Notes: generated from the sequence alone by a model not told the origin. 64,000 nucleotides of DNA from Lentilactobacillus fungorum (GCF_016860605.1 NZ_BNJR01000014.1:62001-126000), one strand, 5' to 3'; numbered from the stretch's first letter, positions 8,550 through 17,158 are shown. Program-made: numbers and translations.

Positions 8550-9407
8550 ATGGATAAGAACGCTGATTTAACAAGGAAAAAGCGAATTAAATTATTAGCA
8601 CTCATTACACTGAGCTTAATCATTGGGGTCACGACTTTGCCTCATGTCGAAGCCGCTTCGACTTATACCGTCGACAAAGTCATTGCTGGTAACAACGCCG
8701 ATCGTGCCTATCATTTAGTCAATAATTCCAAGAATATTTATCTTTGGAACAGCCACCACACAAAAGCCGAAGCCAATTTAAAAAATTATAAAAACTATAG
8801 TTGGCGATACTATGACCAAAGAGCAATTCTATCTCACAATTCAAAAAGGTCAGTTTATTATTACGTTCAAGGAATCACTCCTAACGGCAATGATAGTAGC
8901 AAATTACATGGCATCGTTTGGCGTGGTTACCTAACCCCTGGCGTCAATCCCAACTACAAGCGGCTTAACAATATTGGTTTTCGTTATTTTGATACCGATC
9001 GCGACTATCTAAACTATATTCAGAAATCACCGTCACAAAAATTAACCCGCGAAGTTTTAAAGCTGTTTCCCAACACCAAATTATCAATCCAACTTACCAA
9101 AGCCGCCGGTGGTGCCAGCCCTTGGGATTGGAACAGCCCAACGGTTGAGGGATACAAAAATATTCTTGAATTTCCAGCGGCCCAAAAATACTTCAATAAG
9201 CGTTTTTATAAGGAGGGCATGTCCGATAGCGCAAGGTTCCAATTAATCAAAACTGCCATTGACAAAAGCGGCTACAGTCAAGCAAAACGAAACGCGCTAA
9301 GCAATTACGAAATTGGCATCTATTATTACAATAATCCGCATCGGCTTATTTCCGACGAAGCGCCCGGTTTTACCATTGCCATTCCTGATGAAGAGTCGCT
9401 TTCGTAG
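8550..9407 (+). CDS. Secreted protein of unknown function
   Basis: 285 residues from ATG 8550 with AAGGAG upstream. The signal peptide is clear: RKKRIKLLALITLSLIIG, cleavage near VEAA-ST. The mature part is rich in Tyr, Asn and Lys with repeated aromatic pairs (YLWNSHHTK, WRYYDQ, YYYVQG), typical of secreted Lactobacillus proteins of unknown function. No enzyme motif or wall anchor (LPxTG) was seen. It follows the small membrane protein gene in the same orientation. Confidence 0.7.
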   Translation: MDKNADLTRKKRIKLLALITLSLIIGVTTLPHVEAASTYTVDKVIAGNNADRAYHLVNNSKNIYLWNSHHTKAEANLKNYKNYSWRYYDQRAILSHNSKRSVYYYVQGITPNGNDSSKLHGIVWRGYLTPGVNPNYKRLNNIGFRYFDTDRDYLNYIQKSPSQKLTREVLKLFPNTKLSIQLTKAAGGASPWDWNSPTVEGYKNILEFPAAQKYFNKRFYKEGMSDSARFQLIKTAIDKSGYSQAKRNALSNYEIGIYYYNNPHRLISDEAPGFTIAIPDEESLS

Positions 9408-9581
9408 CGTTGCCCTGGGTTATTGGGCAGCATGGTCAATAGTCGTGAGAGCTGCACTTAGCCTGCTTAGCGAAAAGCAGCCGCTCGGCTAACAATATAG
9501 AGGCCTTATTCCAAAATCCAAAATCGGAATCTCTGTTCTAGGCGACTAAGCCTAATGGCACTCCGAGAAACAGTCACCAAC

Positions 9582-9642
9582 AATATAAGCGTCCCACTTC
9601 CCAAATCCAAAACAGGGATTTGAGGAGTGGGACGCTTATATT
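9582..9642. terminator. 17-bp perfect hairpin between convergent genes
   Basis: Left arm 9582-9598 and right arm 9626-9642 are exactly complementary (AATATAAGCGTCCCACT). The loop contains a smaller hairpin AAATCC/GGATTT whose core resembles the centre of the palindromic repeats of block 3. It probably terminates transcription from the dehydrogenase gene (minus), although no long T-run follows. A degenerate hairpin-rich stretch lies at 9450-9570. Confidence 0.55.
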
Positions 9643-9670
9643 ACTGCGGCTAAGCGCTTCTTTGCGCACA

Positions 9671-10597
9671 CTAACTCTTCATCGACTCCTTAAACTTAGT
9701 CTTAATAAAGTTAGCTGAAGTCTGCAGTTTTTCTTTTTCTTCATCTGTTAAGTCCAGTTGCACCTTTTCGAGAATCCCGTCTCGGCCGACAATTGCCGGG
9801 TAAGACAAGTAGGTATCCAATTCTTCTCGATAATTTGAAACCGCCAATTGGGTTCTAGCATCACTGATCACCGTATTAGCTAAACGGACTGCCGCCGTTG
9901 CCACGCCATAATTTGTATACTTCTTACCATGGAAAACGTTAAAGCCACCCTCACGAGCTGCCTTATCTAATTGGTTCAAATCAAGGCCACGTTGCTTGGC
10001 AATTTCGGTGATTGGATGGCCCAATACCCGAACCGTCGACCACGCCGTAAATTGAGAATTACCATGTTCACCCAAGTTGTAGCCCGAAACCGAGCGCGGA
10101 TCGATACCCAACTCTTTGGCAACTGCCCGCTTCATTCTTGAGGAATCAAGCAGTGTTCCAGTTCCAATTACGTGTTTCTTTGGCAAGCCAGTAAGTTGTT
10201 GATACATCGATGTAATCACGTCAACTGGATTTGAAATGTCAACGATGATGCCATTGAAACCAGACGCCTTAATCCTTGGGGCCACCGACTTAACCGCCTC
10301 ACTGGTAAACGGCAGTTCAGCAAACCGGTCATCATTTTTATTATCCTGTAACTTGATGTTTCCTAACGCCGAAATAATAACGTCTGCGTCCTTTAACGCC
10401 GAATAATCATTAACCGTAATGTTCGTATGATATGGCAGGTTAGACATTGCGTCTTCAAAGTCAGTCGCATCAGCTTCCACTTTCTTTTCCCTAGTATCAA
10501 TTAAAACCAGATCATCCGCAAATCCGCATGCAACTATGTAGTGAGCGGCCGTTGAACCAACATTGCCCATTCCAATAACAGCTATTTTTCGTGTCAT
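9671..10597 (-). CDS. hicD: L-2-hydroxyisocaproate dehydrogenase (L-LDH/MDH superfamily)
   Basis: 308 residues, start ATG 10597 with GAGGTG upstream. N-terminal NAD-binding GMGNVGSTAAH, then NIKLQDNKNDDRFAEL, ISNPVDVITSMYQ, GTGTLLDSSRM and the catalytic His in SGYNLGEHGNSQF. The NIKLQ and GDRFAEL-like segments and SYPAIVGRDG match L-2-hydroxyisocaproate dehydrogenase as I recall it from Weissella confusa, better than glycolytic L-LDH. It reduces branched-chain and other 2-oxo acids with NADH, the end step of amino-acid catabolism. Substrate range is inferred from family resemblance. Confidence 0.85.
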   Translation of the reverse strand: MTRKIAVIGMGNVGSTAAHYIVACGFADDLVLIDTREKKVEADATDFEDAMSNLPYHTNITVNDYSALKDADVIISALGNIKLQDNKNDDRFAELPFTSEAVKSVAPRIKASGFNGIIVDISNPVDVITSMYQQLTGLPKKHVIGTGTLLDSSRMKRAVAKELGIDPRSVSGYNLGEHGNSQFTAWSTVRVLGHPITEIAKQRGLDLNQLDKAAREGGFNVFHGKKYTNYGVATAAVRLANTVISDARTQLAVSNYREELDTYLSYPAIVGRDGILEKVQLDLTDEEKEKLQTSANFIKTKFKESMKS

Positions 10598-10691
10598 GTA
10601 ATCACCTCATATTATGTTTGATGCTACAAGTTTAGCACGGAAATGATAAAAATGGCAGTTAAATTAAAATGTTAAATTATTCTTTGAATAT

Positions 10692-10733
10692 TAAAAAGAA
10701 GCCTCTAACTTTTTAATCAGCTAAAGACTTCTT
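10692..10733 (-). terminator. Terminator of oppA
   Basis: On the minus strand AGAAG...CTTCT arms with additional pairs around an A-rich loop, followed by TTTTT. It lies 23-64 nt after the oppA stop. Confidence 0.65.
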
Positions 10734-10755
10734 ATTTTGGAAATAATCACTTATC

Positions 10756-12399
10756 TTACTTCATATAAGCATATTTGTAACTCCACTGAGTACCCGCGGT
10801 ATTATGGATAACTCCCTTTAGTGCTGGTTTCTGCAAGTATGACGTCACTTGCTGATACAACGGCGTCATGCCTTGATCCTTATTAAATAATTTTGCGGCT
10901 TGAACCAAATCATCCCACCGCTTTTCGGCATTATTAGCATCCTGATTCTGCGCGCGGCTAATCAAGCGATCATAAGTTGAATTAGTATACTTGCCATAGT
11001 TATAGGCCGTGTTTGATTCTGGAATTTGTAAGAACGAGATCGGGTCGTTAAAGTCAGCGCCCCAGCCAGACAGGTAAATATCAAATTCCCCTTTTTGGGC
11101 ATCTTGGGTAGCCACTTGACCTGGCACGTTTCGAATATTAAGAGTCATCCCGGGCAAAACCTTTTCCAGTTGCGCCTTTAGATATTGGGTCACTGGGCTG
11201 GTGGTCTGGTCGTCACTAGATGCCAGGATTGAGAGACTAACTTTTTTAACGCCAACTTGTTTGAGTCCTTTTTGCCAGTATTGCTTAGCCAATTTTTCGT
11301 TATGGTCAACGGTGTTAGCCACCGTCTGTTGCTTAGCAAAGTCGACTCCCGTCTTCGGATCACTGGCTAGCTTGGAAGCCACGAACCCAGTTGGAGTAGC
11401 CGAACCATCACCCAATACTTTTTTGGTCAACTGCTTTCGGTCAACTGAAAGCGAAATCGCCGTTCGAATATTTCGGTTACTCATGACTTTTCGCTTCGTT
11501 GAATTGGCATCTTTAAAATTATATTCCAAGAAGCTGACCAGTGAGTAAGGGTATTGTTTGAATTCAGAATTGTTTTTATAATTTTTAATTTGCTGGTTTG
11601 ACAGCGGTGTTAAGTCAAGCTTACCTTGTTGGTATAATTCAAGACCAGTTGTTGGGCTGGCAACAACCGTATAATTAATCTTTTGAAGCTTAACGGCTTT
11701 TTTGTCCCAATACTGATTATTTTTAACAAACTGCCACTTATTACCGGTGCCATTCCAGCCCTCAATCTTGAACGGGCCTGAATAGACCATATATTGGGAC
11801 TTGGTTCCGTATTTCTTGCCGTACTTTTGAACAACTTTTTGATTCTGGGGGCCAAATAACGGATAGGCCATCAAGACCTTAAAATAAGCAATTGGCTTAT
11901 CCAATTGAATCACAACCGTCCGATCATTGACTGCTTTAATTCCAACCGCATTTGGTGACAACTTGCCTGCATTGACTTTATCCGCGTTTTTAATCCCACT
12001 AAAAAGATAAGCATACGTTGACTTTGTCTTAGGGTTCAAAGTTCTTCGCCATGAATAAACGAAGTCTTGGGCGGTAATTTTGTCGCCATTGCTCCACTTG
12101 GCGTTCCGTAAGGTAAACGTCCAAGTCTTGCCATCTTTTGACTTCTTAGCACTTTTAGCCAACCCGGCCGTTGGTTTACCATCTTTGCCTAATCGATAAA
12201 AGCTCTCAAAATTATTGCCGGTTTGGCCATAGCCGGTAGACTTAGAAATGTCAATGGTGTCTAGCGGCGCTGTTGTACTCAGATTCAGTGTTTGGCTCTT
12301 CGTGGAACTTGATTTTTTGCTTGATTGTCCACAAGCCGCCAACGTAATTGAAATCAACCCAATCACCGCGACCAACAATATTGCTCTTAATTTTTTCAT
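10756..12399 (-). CDS. oppA: Oligopeptide ABC transporter substrate-binding lipoprotein
   Basis: 547 residues. Lipoprotein signal with lipobox LAAC, Cys at about 23, followed by a Ser/Lys linker. SBP family 5 features: NAKWSNGDKITAQDFVYSWRRTLNPKT and VGVKKVSLSILASSD. It binds extracellular peptides for an Opp/Dtp transporter. No permease or ATPase genes are adjacent, so it must work with components encoded elsewhere. The long leader (12400-12867) holds a palindromic repeat, a Cys/Met-rich leader peptide and a terminator. It is similar in layout to the lipoprotein gene at 62076-63734. Confidence 0.9.
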   Translation of the reverse strand: MKKLRAILLVAVIGLISITLAACGQSSKKSSSTKSQTLNLSTTAPLDTIDISKSTGYGQTGNNFESFYRLGKDGKPTAGLAKSAKKSKDGKTWTFTLRNAKWSNGDKITAQDFVYSWRRTLNPKTKSTYAYLFSGIKNADKVNAGKLSPNAVGIKAVNDRTVVIQLDKPIAYFKVLMAYPLFGPQNQKVVQKYGKKYGTKSQYMVYSGPFKIEGWNGTGNKWQFVKNNQYWDKKAVKLQKINYTVVASPTTGLELYQQGKLDLTPLSNQQIKNYKNNSEFKQYPYSLVSFLEYNFKDANSTKRKVMSNRNIRTAISLSVDRKQLTKKVLGDGSATPTGFVASKLASDPKTGVDFAKQQTVANTVDHNEKLAKQYWQKGLKQVGVKKVSLSILASSDDQTTSPVTQYLKAQLEKVLPGMTLNIRNVPGQVATQDAQKGEFDIYLSGWGADFNDPISFLQIPESNTAYNYGKYTNSTYDRLISRAQNQDANNAEKRWDDLVQAAKLFNKDQGMTPLYQQVTSYLQKPALKGVIHNTAGTQWSYKYAYMK

Positions 12400-12540
12400 T
12401 TTTATCCTCCAAAAATATCAATTTAGTTTATAAAGCTAACATCTGACTACACAATGCAATCTTCCCCTTTATTAACTTCAACGTTGGTGGTACCCTACAT
12501 GAGTTTAACTACGCAGAAGTCTGACATATTTGTTGAAAAT

Positions 12541-12623
12541 AAAAAGAGTGCCGCAAACTCCAGCTAACACTGAAGTTGCGACACTCTGGAATCCGTTCAA
12601 TCGATCAGCATACAGAGCGATCA
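12541..12623 (-). promoter_or_regulatory. Probable Cys/Met attenuator in the oppA leader
   Basis: A terminator hairpin (12587-12545, AGAGTG/CACTCT and CGCAA/TTGCG helices) followed by TTTTTATTTT lies 33 nt after the leader peptide stop and 146 nt before oppA. CGCTCTG (12619-12613), immediately after the stop codon, can pair over 7 bp with CAGAGTG (12588-12582), the 5' arm of the terminator. A ribosome paused at the Cys codons would leave that antiterminator free, while one at the stop codon would mask it. Confidence 0.5.
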
Positions 12624-12716
12624 CCATGAAATGGATTTCCTAAAGAAGCCACCATCAGCGCTAACCTGAGCTGGACACATTGAACAACACATTAATTGTA
12701 CCGCTGACGTTTGCAT
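12621..12716 (-). CDS. Cys/Met-rich leader peptide (31 aa, LMCCSMCP)
   Basis: ATG 12716 behind a very strong GAGGAGGGG RBS. The longer frame upstream (to 12902) only passes through repeat block 2. The peptide carries QLMCCSMCPAQ at residues 7-17, three Cys and two Met in six residues, then 14 further residues. A terminator and oppA follow. A leader peptide sensing sulfur amino acids is the best explanation. A small metal-binding peptide is the alternative. Confidence 0.6.
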   Translation of the reverse strand: MQTSAVQLMCCSMCPAQVSADGGFFRKSISW

Positions 12717-12742
12717 AGGTGACCCCTCCTCGTTAAAAATAA

Positions 12743-12858
12743 GTGAGCGGAGCAAAGTGGTTAGCAATCGAGGTGTAAGTTCCCTTTGAGAAAAATTCTC
12801 AATTTGAAATTTCTCACAAAAATGCTTACATGCAGATTGCCGCTTTGCGCAGCTTTCC
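12743..12858 (-). repeat. Palindromic repeat block 2 (1 copy, divergent)
   Basis: One copy ending 26 nt before the Cys/Met leader-peptide ATG, on the minus strand. Its outer stem has GCAATC paired with GATTGC where most copies have GAAAGC with GCTTTC, a compensatory change. It lies wholly inside the leader transcribed from the promoter at 12874-12902. Confidence 0.85.
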
Positions 12859-12873
12859 TTAATATCTGCAACA

Positions 12874-12902
12874 AATATAAAGTAATTGGCCACATTTGTC
12901 AA
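12874..12902 (-). promoter_or_regulatory. Promoter of the oppA leader
   Basis: TTGACA (12902-12897), 17-nt spacer, TATATT (12879-12874): near-consensus sigma-A promoter on the minus strand, giving a leader of about 470 nt before oppA. Confidence 0.75.
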
Positions 12903-12910
12903 CCAAATTA

Positions 12911-13546
12911 CTAAAATCCTGAATGAACAACTCGATTATAATATCGCAAGTAGTAATCGTGACTAGATGCCCTCAACGTTATTTTTGTCACGCTGGTGTT
13001 ATCAGGTTCTTCGATCACCATCATTTCTTTTGGTGATCCCAATGCGGCTAAAACCGCCGCTTTAATCGTAAATCCGTGGGTCACGACGATCACATTGCCA
13101 TCAGGGTTGTTTTGCCCGACGTCTTCCATAAAGTCTTGTACCCGTTTGATCACGTCATCAAACGTCTCGGCCCGCCCGCCGGCAATCGTCACATATGTTG
13201 GCAAGACATCATTTAAGACGTGGTCAAACACATCCGGGTATTGCGCCTCCAGCACCCGATTCTTCTTACCATCCCAATCGCCATATGAAATTTCCAACAG
13301 CCGATCATCATAGGTTATCGGTAGGTTCGCGCTCTGATTCAAAATGTTTGCTGTATCTTTTGTCCGCTGCAGTGGGCTTGCAATGATTTGATCCGCAAAC
13401 GAAATATCGAAACCTTCGTGCAAACTTTGCGCTTGTTTCTTTCCGGTTTCCGATAGGTAAGTAATCTCGGTATTAATGATTCCTTGCTTAAGCCCAATGG
13501 CGTTGGCCCCGGTTTGACCATGGCGAATAAAATAAAAATCAGTCAT
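12911..13546 (-). CDS. Histidine phosphatase family protein (phosphoglycerate mutase-like)
   Basis: 211 residues, ATG 13546 with GGAGG upstream. N-terminal FIRHGQTGAN holds the phospho-accepting His. The second His is in VVTHGFTIKAA. ASPLQRTKDTA and LLEISYGDWDG fit small-molecule phosphatases of the branch (GpmB/PhoE/CobC-like) rather than the glycolytic mutase, whose length is about 228-250. The physiological substrate is not predictable. It appears monocistronic. Confidence 0.8.
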   Translation of the reverse strand: MTDFYFIRHGQTGANAIGLKQGIINTEITYLSETGKKQAQSLHEGFDISFADQIIASPLQRTKDTANILNQSANLPITYDDRLLEISYGDWDGKKNRVLEAQYPDVFDHVLNDVLPTYVTIAGGRAETFDDVIKRVQDFMEDVGQNNPDGNVIVVTHGFTIKAAVLAALGSPKEMMVIEEPDNTSVTKITLRASSHDYYLRYYNRVVHSGF

Positions 13547-13735
13547 GCGTGGTTTCCTCCAAATGATTGCCGACCACTGTCAGTAATGAGCAATCGATGT
13601 TTTAACAAAGTTATTGCCAGTTCAAATTATCCAGCCGATTCGTAGACGGCCGAATTGTTTCATGCCCTAGTTAAAAATCTATCATGTTCGCTACGCGCTT
13701 GCAAACACCTTTTGATGAAATTAGTTAAATTGATC

Positions 13736-13764
13736 TTGCATTTAACTGTGGGTTCTGTTAGATT
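13736..13764 (+). promoter_or_regulatory. Promoter of the serCA leader
   Basis: TTGCAT (13736-13741), a 17-nt spacer and TAGATT (13759-13764), about 30 nt before the leader-peptide ATG. The -10 box is a moderate match. Confidence 0.55.
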
Positions 13765-13792
13765 TTAATTATAAGAAACGGAGGTTACTCAT

Positions 13793-13861
13793 ATGAATAA
13801 GGTTTTAATTAAGCTAACAACAATTAAATCATCCTCCTGGTCTACGGTGCCATTCATGTAG
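13793..13861 (+). CDS. Serine leader peptide (22 aa, KSSSWSTV)
   Basis: ATG 13793 behind GGAGG. 22 codons with Ser-Ser-Ser-Trp-Ser at residues 13-17 (TCA TCC TCC TGG TCT), stop TAG 13859-13861. It precedes the two serine biosynthesis genes and a terminator, so it is the ribosome-stalling sensor of an attenuator. Four of the last ten residues are Ser. Confidence 0.85.
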   Translation: MNKVLIKLTTIKSSSWSTVPFM

Positions 13862-13990
13862 GCCAACTTTCGTATGGGTAATCCTCAACAAAAGGTCTTA
13901 CATGGATGAAGCCTTTCATCACACTGTGAGACCGGCTAAATGCGAACGACTGGGCTCTCACAGTGTCACACTGTGAGAGCCTTTTAATTT
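13837..13990 (+). promoter_or_regulatory. Serine attenuator upstream of serC-serA
   Basis: Four segments. 1 is 13837-13849, inside the Ser/Trp/Thr/Val codons. 2 is 13922-13935. 3 is 13953-13966. 4 is 13969-13981. 1:2 gives 13 pairs with a single bulged G. 2:3 is ACACTGTGAGA with TCTCACAGTGT, 11 bp. 3:4 is the terminator GGCTCTCACAGTG/CACTGTGAGAGCC, 13 perfect pairs, 3-nt loop, then TTTTAATTT. A ribosome stalled at the Ser codons covers segment 1, freeing 2:3 and allowing read-through into serC. With serine available 1:2 and 3:4 form. No T-box motif is present. Confidence 0.85.
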
Positions 13991-14010
13991 ATAACAAGGG
14001 AGTTTTAGCT

Positions 14011-15087
14011 ATGACGGTTTATAACTTTGCAGCGGGGCCAGCAACCCTACCGGATCCGGTCATCAAACAAATACAAGCGGAATTACCATCGCTTCAGGGA
14101 ACGGGCATGAGTGTCCTAGAAATTTCTCACCGTTCTGCAATGTTTGACGATATCATCAATACAGCTGAACAGGATATTCGCGACCTCATGCATGTTCCGG
14201 CAAATTATCACATCTTATTCTTCCAAGGAGGCGGGACGGGCCAATTCGCGGCCGCTCCGCTTAATTTAGCCACTCAACACAAACGAATTGCTTTACTCGA
14301 CAGTGGTCACTGGGCAAGCCGAGCAGGCGATGAAGCAGCTAATCTCGGCGTGACGGTCGACACAATCGCTTCTACCAAAGACAAGCATTACCAGGAACTC
14401 CCCCATTTAGATAAACCCCTGTCGGCTGAAGACTATGATTATCTCCACGTCACTACCAACAACACCATCGAAGGAACTGCCTACCACACATTACCTGAGC
14501 ACGGTGACGTCACACTGGTTGGTGACCTCTCTTCTAACTTTATGGCCGAAAATTATAATGTCCAAGACTTTGGCCTCATTTTTGGTGGGGTTCAAAAAAA
14601 TCTCGGTCCAGCCGGCGTCACCATTACGATCGTCCGGGACGACTTGGTCAAGCCGGTTGAACATATTCCAAGTATTCTAAATTACGCCCTATTTGTTAAG
14701 AAAAATTCAATGTTTAACACGCCGCCAGTGTTTGCAATTTACGCTACCGGACTGGTTCTCAAATGGTTGAAACAACAAGGCGGGTTAGCCGAGATTGAAG
14801 AGGTTAACCGAAAGAAAGCGGCGTTGCTTTACGACTTCTTGGATGATTCCAAGTTGTTCACCAATTACATTAAGAAATCAGACCGCTCACTCACTAACGT
14901 GCCATTTACAACTGATAACCCTGACCTGGACACACAGGTTATCCAAGCAGCTGCTGATTCTGGCCTCATGAACTTAAAAGGCCATCGAAGCGTTGGCGGC
15001 CTCAGAGCCAGTCTTTATAATGCAATGCCAGTTAAAGGGGTTCAAGCCCTGGTTGACTTTTTACACAATTTTGAAACTCAACACTGA
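14011..15087 (+). CDS. serC: Phosphoserine aminotransferase
   Basis: 358 residues from ATG 14011 (AAGGGAG upstream). The longer frame would start inside the terminator hairpin. N-terminal YNFAAGPATLPDPV and the PLP lysine in FGGVQKNLGPAGVTI are diagnostic. It converts 3-phosphohydroxypyruvate and glutamate to phosphoserine. It forms an operon with serA 20 nt downstream under the serine leader-peptide attenuator. No serB is in the window. Confidence 0.95.
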   Translation: MTVYNFAAGPATLPDPVIKQIQAELPSLQGTGMSVLEISHRSAMFDDIINTAEQDIRDLMHVPANYHILFFQGGGTGQFAAAPLNLATQHKRIALLDSGHWASRAGDEAANLGVTVDTIASTKDKHYQELPHLDKPLSAEDYDYLHVTTNNTIEGTAYHTLPEHGDVTLVGDLSSNFMAENYNVQDFGLIFGGVQKNLGPAGVTITIVRDDLVKPVEHIPSILNYALFVKKNSMFNTPPVFAIYATGLVLKWLKQQGGLAEIEEVNRKKAALLYDFLDDSKLFTNYIKKSDRSLTNVPFTTDNPDLDTQVIQAAADSGLMNLKGHRSVGGLRASLYNAMPVKGVQALVDFLHNFETQH

Positions 15088-15107
15088 GTCATAAAGGAGA
15101 ATAAACC

Positions 15108-16274
15108 ATGTATCAAGTAAAAACATACAACGCGATTGCCCAAGCTGGGCTCGATCAATTCACCGATAACTACCAAATTAATAAAACAGACGAAGCCGAT
15201 GCCTATCTAATTCGATCTGTCAATTTGCACGATCAAACATTTCCTAAGAGCCTCAAAGTCATTGCCAGAGCTGGTGCCGGGTTTAACAACATCCCCCTCG
15301 ACAAAGCAACTCAAAACGGAACGGCCGTTTTTAATACCCCCGGCAGTAACGCGAATGCTGTAAAGGAGCTCATCATTGCCCTTTTGGTTGCCTCATCGAG
15401 GAATCTTTTTGCGGCTGCTGATTACGCTGCCCATAATAGCGGTGCCGATATTTCGCTGCGAACCGAAAAGGATAAGACGCGATTTAAGGGGACTGAACTT
15501 ACCGGCCGGACGCTGGCCGTCATTGGGGTTGGCCACGTTGGTTCCTTAGTTGCCAACGCTGCTAGTGCTTTAGGCATGAAAGTGATCGGCTATGACCCAT
15601 ACTTGTCAGCCGACGCCGCTTGGCACATTTCAACCCGGATTACGCGAGCTAGAACCCTTGGCGAGGCACTAAAAAGCGCGGATTACGTTACGGTTCACGT
15701 CCCAAAGAACGAGGAAACCACCGGCCTAATTGGCAGTGAACAAATGGAAATCATGAAAGATGGCGTCAAACTGTTCAACTATTCCAGAGGCGGCATTATC
15801 GACAACGCGGCAGCAATCGAAGCCCTGGACGCTCGAAAGATTCGAACCTATTACACTGACTTTGGTGAAAATATACTCTTAAACCGAGACGATGTTGTTG
15901 TCACGCCCCATATCGGTGGTTCAACCATTGAAGCTGAAGCCAATGGGGCAACTCAAGGGGCTAATACCATCATGACGTATTTGGAAACTGGCAACATTAT
16001 CAATTCAGTTAATTTGCCTAATCTCCAAGTACCCTTTAACGCCCCATACCGAGTTACAATTATTCATAAAAACATCCCCAATATGGTCGGCCAAATTGCC
16101 ACAGCCTTAGCGGATGCCGGCATTAACATTGAAAGTATGAGTAACGCTGCTAGAGACGGCGTGGCCTACACCATCATTGACTTGGATAACTTAAAAAATG
16201 AGGAAGATAATAAGCTCATTCAACGATTAAGCAAAATTGACGCTGTCTTTCGGGTGCGCGTGTTGAAGAAATAA
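15108..16274 (+). CDS. serA: D-3-phosphoglycerate dehydrogenase
   Basis: 388 residues, RBS AAAGGAG. NAD-binding GVGHVGSLVANAASALG at about 143-160. Catalytic Arg in NYSRGGIIDN and His in VTPHIGGSTIEAEA. A C-terminal ACT-like domain begins at about 320 (HKNIPNMVGQIATALADAGINIESM) and could mediate serine feedback. It makes 3-phosphohydroxypyruvate, the first step of serine synthesis, and is co-transcribed with serC. The length fits the short type without the intervening domain of long SerA proteins. Confidence 0.93.
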   Translation: MYQVKTYNAIAQAGLDQFTDNYQINKTDEADAYLIRSVNLHDQTFPKSLKVIARAGAGFNNIPLDKATQNGTAVFNTPGSNANAVKELIIALLVASSRNLFAAADYAAHNSGADISLRTEKDKTRFKGTELTGRTLAVIGVGHVGSLVANAASALGMKVIGYDPYLSADAAWHISTRITRARTLGEALKSADYVTVHVPKNEETTGLIGSEQMEIMKDGVKLFNYSRGGIIDNAAAIEALDARKIRTYYTDFGENILLNRDDVVVTPHIGGSTIEAEANGATQGANTIMTYLETGNIINSVNLPNLQVPFNAPYRVTIIHKNIPNMVGQIATALADAGINIESMSNAARDGVAYTIIDLDNLKNEEDNKLIQRLSKIDAVFRVRVLKK

Positions 16275-16374
16275 CAGGTTAGTGGTCATCATCTCTAAAA
16301 TAACTTGTCATCCACAACTTTCTTAGCTACTATTATTCATAAGTCTTATTTTTTTGGGGGGCGGGGCGATAGTC

Positions 16375-17115
16375 ATGCAACGATTTTGGTTTGAGCGCAA
16401 AAACGACCAACGCGAATTTTTGTTACTTGATACTAAGCTCGACCAATGGCGGCTTTGGGCATTATTACTTTTTGTTTCAATTGCAACGGTGGTCTGGGTG
16501 GCCTTTGCGAAAACCGTGACTTTCAATAGTTACTTGGCAACAACTGTTTTCGATGACGTTCTTCCCATGACCATCATGATTGGCGGTGTTTTGTATCTCA
16601 GCCAAGGCCAGCTCAGCCAATTATTTAGCAAGCCTCGCTGGTCTGATTTTGGCTTTGCTGCCGTGATGTTTATTCTTCAATTAGCCTATGCGCTCGCGGC
16701 GGCAACTGGCCTCCAAGCACTAGGCGGTTCATTAGGTGAAAACGGCTCTGCTACCGAAATTGCAGAATCAAACAATAAGTTGGTGGCGTATTGCCAGAGT
16801 ATTTCCTCGGATCTCTTTGACCTCATGAACGAAGAGTTGCTTAGTATTGTGATCTTCTTGACAATTGCGGCCCTCTTAATTCAGTATTACCATTTTAGCC
16901 GTCGCGCGAGCCTCGGGATTGCAATGCTGTTGTCAATGTTGATCTTCGGGCTGCTTCACTTTCAAGCCTATGACTGGAATCTGGTTCAGATGCTTGCCAT
17001 TATTGCCGTTGAACGATTTTTTCTCAACGCAACTTTTATCCATAGCAAGACCATTTGGCCGTCATATGTAGCCCACATGATTTTTGATGGGTTGGCATTT
17101 TTAGCAGCGATATAA
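16375..17115 (+). CDS. CPBP-family intramembrane metalloprotease-like protein
   Basis: 246 residues from ATG 16375. The RBS is the G-rich GGGGGCGGGG stretch. About six to seven membrane segments. CPBP/CAAX-type signature: NEELLSIVIF (EE motif), FGLLHFQAYDW (His) and a final YVAHMIFDGL (His). Lactobacillus members are linked to bacteriocin self-immunity or protein processing, but no bacteriocin gene was seen nearby. Function unassigned beyond the family. Confidence 0.75.
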   Translation: MQRFWFERKNDQREFLLLDTKLDQWRLWALLLFVSIATVVWVAFAKTVTFNSYLATTVFDDVLPMTIMIGGVLYLSQGQLSQLFSKPRWSDFGFAAVMFILQLAYALAAATGLQALGGSLGENGSATEIAESNNKLVAYCQSISSDLFDLMNEELLSIVIFLTIAALLIQYYHFSRRASLGIAMLLSMLIFGLLHFQAYDWNLVQMLAIIAVERFFLNATFIHSKTIWPSYVAHMIFDGLAFLAAI

Positions 17116-17158
17116 TTTGCCAGGGCATTAAAATTGAATAAATCTAATCAAAGTACTG

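Noticed and set aside
12717-12902. Longer 93-residue version of the Cys-rich ORF
   Set aside because: The first 62 residues come from promoter and repeat sequence. The strong RBS is in front of the Met at residue 63.
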